This document shows positions 62,201 to 64,000 of a stretch of 64,000 nt of DNA, piece after piece (position 1 is the first letter of the stretch; every line of letters starts with the position of its first letter). Under the pieces are notes generated by a model, which saw only the letters and a list, made by a program, of their open reading frames with translations, made no database searches and was not told where the DNA came from. This DNA comes from Chitinophagales bacterium. GTDB lineage: Bacteria > Bacteroidota > Bacteroidia > Chitinophagales > Saprospiraceae. The position numbers were made by a program, and so were the translations under genes. The stretch lies in NCBI GenBank assembly GCA_017303475.1, contig JAFLBO010000018.1, positions 1-64,000 of the forward strand, in the 5' to 3' direction.

Positions 62201-63876
62201 GCGAAGCGCGTGATGAATTTTTCCTTGAAGGTGTTGTTTTCCAGCATTTTTCGCAAAAAGAGCGTGGCAAAAGGACCATTGCTCCAGCTGGGACCGTTCA
62301 GGGAGGTTGCCCAATCCATACCGGTACCTCCTACCTCTGCGAGGTTGAATCCACGGTCGTAATCGTGCGGAAACCACCGCCACTTTCCTTCCGGACTCCG
62401 TTTGCGGAAAAGGGCAATGTTGTGGCCCCAACTCGTATTGGCAGTGAATATTTCCGAGATGATGTAATCCGTGAAGTTCTGCACATCACATATTTTTTCC
62501 AGGTTCTGGAAGGTCGTATCGTCCTGTACACCGGCATTGAGCAGATCCACCATTTGTTGGTAAGCCACAGTATCGCCTTCTTTTACCTCTGCATCGTTTT
62601 CGATGTAGTCGAGACTGTCGGCGGGAATACCATCGTGTATTTCCGCATATTCTTTGTCCTGCTTTTCCCGCAGGTTGTAAATCCCGTAATAAACCCCGTT
62701 GATAAAGGTAGACACCGGCCGGAATGCCTGGACGTCGAGATCGGAGGTGCTACTGGCCACGCCCTGCATCATCCCATCCCGGAAAAGGGTGTTGGACCAG
62801 TCGTTCCCGCTGGTACGCAGGATCAGGTCTTCATAACGGGTGCGCGCTTTGTCGGGGAATATCTGGTATTCGATGTGTCCGCCACCATATTGTTTGCGCG
62901 AGGAAATGTTGAGCAGTTTTTGCGGAAGGATCCAGGAGTTTTCACCGCCCACAATGGCGCCGGCATCGTGGTGAAAACCCAGGATGCCATCGTTTTCATA
63001 CAATTCGAGGTGGATGGGAATTTCCCATGAAGGCTTGTAATTCTGCACCAGAATGCCGGAGTCAGGGCCGAAAAAATCAGCCGGATCGCCGGAAAGCGAG
63101 AGCACCGCAAGGCCGCGGTGTTTGAAATCTTCTCCAATGAAATAGGTATTGGTCACCACGGGCCCCGGGATATTTTCCGTTAAAATAATACGCGCTTTTA
63201 CCACGGTATTGGTGCTTAGGTCCAAAGTCTGGGTAAAAATGGGCGAATTAGCATTTGGAATCGAGCCATCCGTGGTATAATAGACCTCACCGACATTAGC
63301 CAGATTCTGTATGCTCAGCTGGACCGGGTTTGGGTAAAAACCGCCGGAAAGGGAAAAACTGGGCACAGGTTTCACGTAATCCAGGAGGAAGAGGCTGGTT
63401 TCATTGCTGGCGCCGGGCGTAGGCTGGGTGTAATATCCCCAGGCGTCGGTACCGTCCATTTTCCGGCCCTGCGACACATCCGACAATTGGGTCAGGAAGC
63501 TGAATTTGTCCATTTCAAGTCCTTGGGAATCGCTCAAAATAAGCTTTTCACCCGCAGATGAAAGCTTGAAATTACTGTGTAATCCCGTGTTTTGACCATC
63601 GGCCCACACCAGCAGAAAACCATGCGCGGGGATATGTGTTCCTGCCGGGAATACCCATTTGTTGAGGATATCGGCGTCGTCAGACAGCCACCAGTTGGAA
63701 ATATCCTGGTCTGAACTGGTGTTGTTGTGTAATTCCACCCAATCGCTATATGCCTGAAAATCAGGGTCCTTAATGATGGAGTTGTTGGAAGCCAGAAATT
63801 CGTTGAGGGTAACTTGAGCCTGAGAAAAAGTTGCTGTGAAGAGCAGAAAGGCAGGGAGAATACGGAAAAAATACAT
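59287..63876 (-). CDS. T9SS-exported CotH / lamin-tail / beta-helix protein
   Basis: 1,529 residues. Signal peptide MYFFRILPAFLLFTATFSQA. Order: lamin-tail domain (~22-140, VTLNEFLASNNS, DWVELHNNT), a chitobiase C-terminal-like segment (GEVYYTTDGSIPNANSP), a CotH-kinase-like domain (~250-560: LILRTSGNDWSNTLFRDGMM, GVYYGIYNLREKQDKEYAE, KWRWFPHDYDRGFNL). Then a beta-sandwich with AVIYLNGQEVWRQNMP, a right-handed beta-helix (~950-1,230), a second lamin-tail domain (IMFSEILYWDTL, GEFLELHNPGAQ) and a sorting domain (WALYPNPASDWLHL). CotH-type kinases phosphorylate secreted proteins; a role on surface proteins is possible. Upstream 63,877-64,000 shows no clear promoter. Confidence 0.9.
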   Translation of the reverse strand: MYFFRILPAFLLFTATFSQAQVTLNEFLASNNSIIKDPDFQAYSDWVELHNNTSSDQDISNWWLSDDADILNKWVFPAGTHIPAHGFLLVWADGQNTGLHSNFKLSSAGEKLILSDSQGLEMDKFSFLTQLSDVSQGRKMDGTDAWGYYTQPTPGASNETSLFLLDYVKPVPSFSLSGGFYPNPVQLSIQNLANVGEVYYTTDGSIPNANSPIFTQTLDLSTNTVVKARIILTENIPGPVVTNTYFIGEDFKHRGLAVLSLSGDPADFFGPDSGILVQNYKPSWEIPIHLELYENDGILGFHHDAGAIVGGENSWILPQKLLNISSRKQYGGGHIEYQIFPDKARTRYEDLILRTSGNDWSNTLFRDGMMQGVASSTSDLDVQAFRPVSTFINGVYYGIYNLREKQDKEYAEIHDGIPADSLDYIENDAEVKEGDTVAYQQMVDLLNAGVQDDTTFQNLEKICDVQNFTDYIISEIFTANTSWGHNIALFRKRSPEGKWRWFPHDYDRGFNLAEVGGTGMDWATSLNGPSWSNGPFATLFLRKMLENNTFKEKFITRFADHLFVTWNPLWVNPRIDLHANWIRNEVPYHVGEWAGTTSSYGDGIPSEAFWENEVLKLKQFDAQRNAFMFNDLSQFFGLFGSSPLTVAVSDPAHGQVRLHEMPPLPSYPWTGKYLQNRPFTLTAEAKPGFQFVRWEKTKDSTLLLLAGGSLWKYSDAANTPAADWNQSDFDDSAWSAGLAQLGYGDGDEVTLLNFGSDPDNKIISYYFRNKFDVSNPGQFSQLILRLIADDGAVIYLNGQEVWRQNMPAGPIDFNTLASATVGAPGENAWNELSIPATGLIAGENTIAVEVHQAVGNSTDVSFDLEISSTIGGNNQVLSTNPVLQTLLPDAQPVTLRAVFESDGTCGFIPDTIRQNLNLTQACSPYTAYGNVVILPSVTLSIENGVEVRFPEKADLWVLGDLQIHGTANLPVKFVSLPGEEPWGGIFLKNTSAKSKFEYLTLENASAGTHRIYFPAAISAYHADLDMDHLTLTKVTDNPIYARFSDITLTNSEFRSVVTGDGINVKQGKGRVENCSFTALGTLLPDMDAIDFDGVTDGIMRNNRIHDFRGDNCDGLDIGEQCQNLLIEDNFIYHCFDKGISVGQQSSALIRNNTIAYTAIGIALKDQSPVTIDHCTLFGNQSGISAYEKNPGSLGGNGVITNCIVSNAALDAYIADGYSSLSLSHCLSGTDTLTGNDNWTADPHFVNPTQYDFHLLPGSVALGAGSDGANLGANPLPDYPGQPQIMFSEILYWDTLSTLGEFLELHNPGAQAVDLSGYTLAGAVDFIFPPGASIAADEYLVVAKDAANFPANGIYQVFQWTGGKLADEGEKVFLFDAGGLLSDFVRYNNHTPWPEASTLVGKSLELVSTDLDNHFASSWKPSYATDGTPGAPGTNVRTQNPGATPLEWALYPNPASDWLHLAFKNLPAADVQLQIVDLNGRCLYVERLQPAGGWIQRQVPLSGWAAGSYFVRVLDAAGVVLGVEALVVER

Positions 63877-64000
63877 CGCGGAAGGAGGATGGATACAGCG
63901 GTGAAGATAAAATAGCAGACCGATTTTGGCTGTTGCAATCCTGTATACAACTACCTTAATTGGGTGCTTTATCTATGTAATACGGGAATCAGGTACCCGA

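Noticed and set aside
62194..63030. 278-codon open frame on the plus strand
   Set aside because: It is a shadow of the CotH-domain gene on the other strand.

Overview
The window reads as a Bacteroidota chromosome, most likely a Saprospiraceae-type member of Saprospiria. Nine large secreted proteins end in type IX secretion (T9SS) sorting domains, SprB and HYR repeats are present, Shine-Dalgarno signals are weak, and many genes are preceded by the Bacteroidota -7 box TAnnTTTG. The assignment rests on gene content only; no rRNA or tRNA gene was seen. The first ~1.92 kb differ: they are visibly GC-rich, carry a DUF4365 nuclease-like gene cut by the window edge and a cyclase-fold-like gene, and stop abruptly at about 1,920-1,945, where a T9SS protein that has lost most of its signal peptide begins. 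This is either a chimeric contig join or a real insertion/deletion breakpoint. || Layout. 1-1,924: foreign-looking block. 1,924-11,672: three T9SS-exported proteins. 11,968-16,372: murB, a secreted protein of unknown function and a prolyl oligopeptidase lipoprotein. 16,651-26,843: a SprB-repeat T9SS protein, an acidic-tailed small protein, a DASH-type cryptochrome/photolyase, a Kir-type potassium channel and cobalamin-dependent methionine synthase (metH). 27,239-30,913: two tandem paralogous PKD-domain T9SS proteins sharing an almost identical 435-nt 3' block. 31,054-36,620: a PhoR/PhoB-like two-component pair, a spermidine-synthase-like methyltransferase and a large AsmA-like protein. 36,827-41,231: RNase D and a trpB-trpA-namZ-type operon. 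41,322-43,988: an anchor-L/P-domain T9SS protein and a lipoprotein. 44,396-49,297: a 2OG-Fe(II) oxygenase, a leucine-rich-repeat protein, three phage-tail-collar (MdpB-like) proteins and a lipoprotein with one CxxCH haem motif. 49,535-51,967: a small protein, a membrane protein, a NarL-type sensor kinase and its regulator. 52,163-59,221: a 2,352-residue SprB/HYR adhesin. 59,287-63,876: a CotH/lamin-tail/beta-helix T9SS protein. || How it fits together. The window is dominated by cell-surface and export functions, interleaved with ordinary housekeeping genes. The most unusual structure is extragenic. Several 3' ends, especially between convergent genes, carry composite elements made of a short-period tandem tract (tetramer GTGA or heptamer RACGATG) that begins at or just after the stop codon, a large palindrome, and often the mirrored tract ending at the opposing stop codon. 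Because the periods (4 and 7) are not multiples of three, the tracts place stop codons in all frames. A repeated AAACCCGTA motif occurs on both sides of the 49.5-52 kb two-component operon and is a candidate operator linking the collar/cytochrome genes with the giant adhesin.
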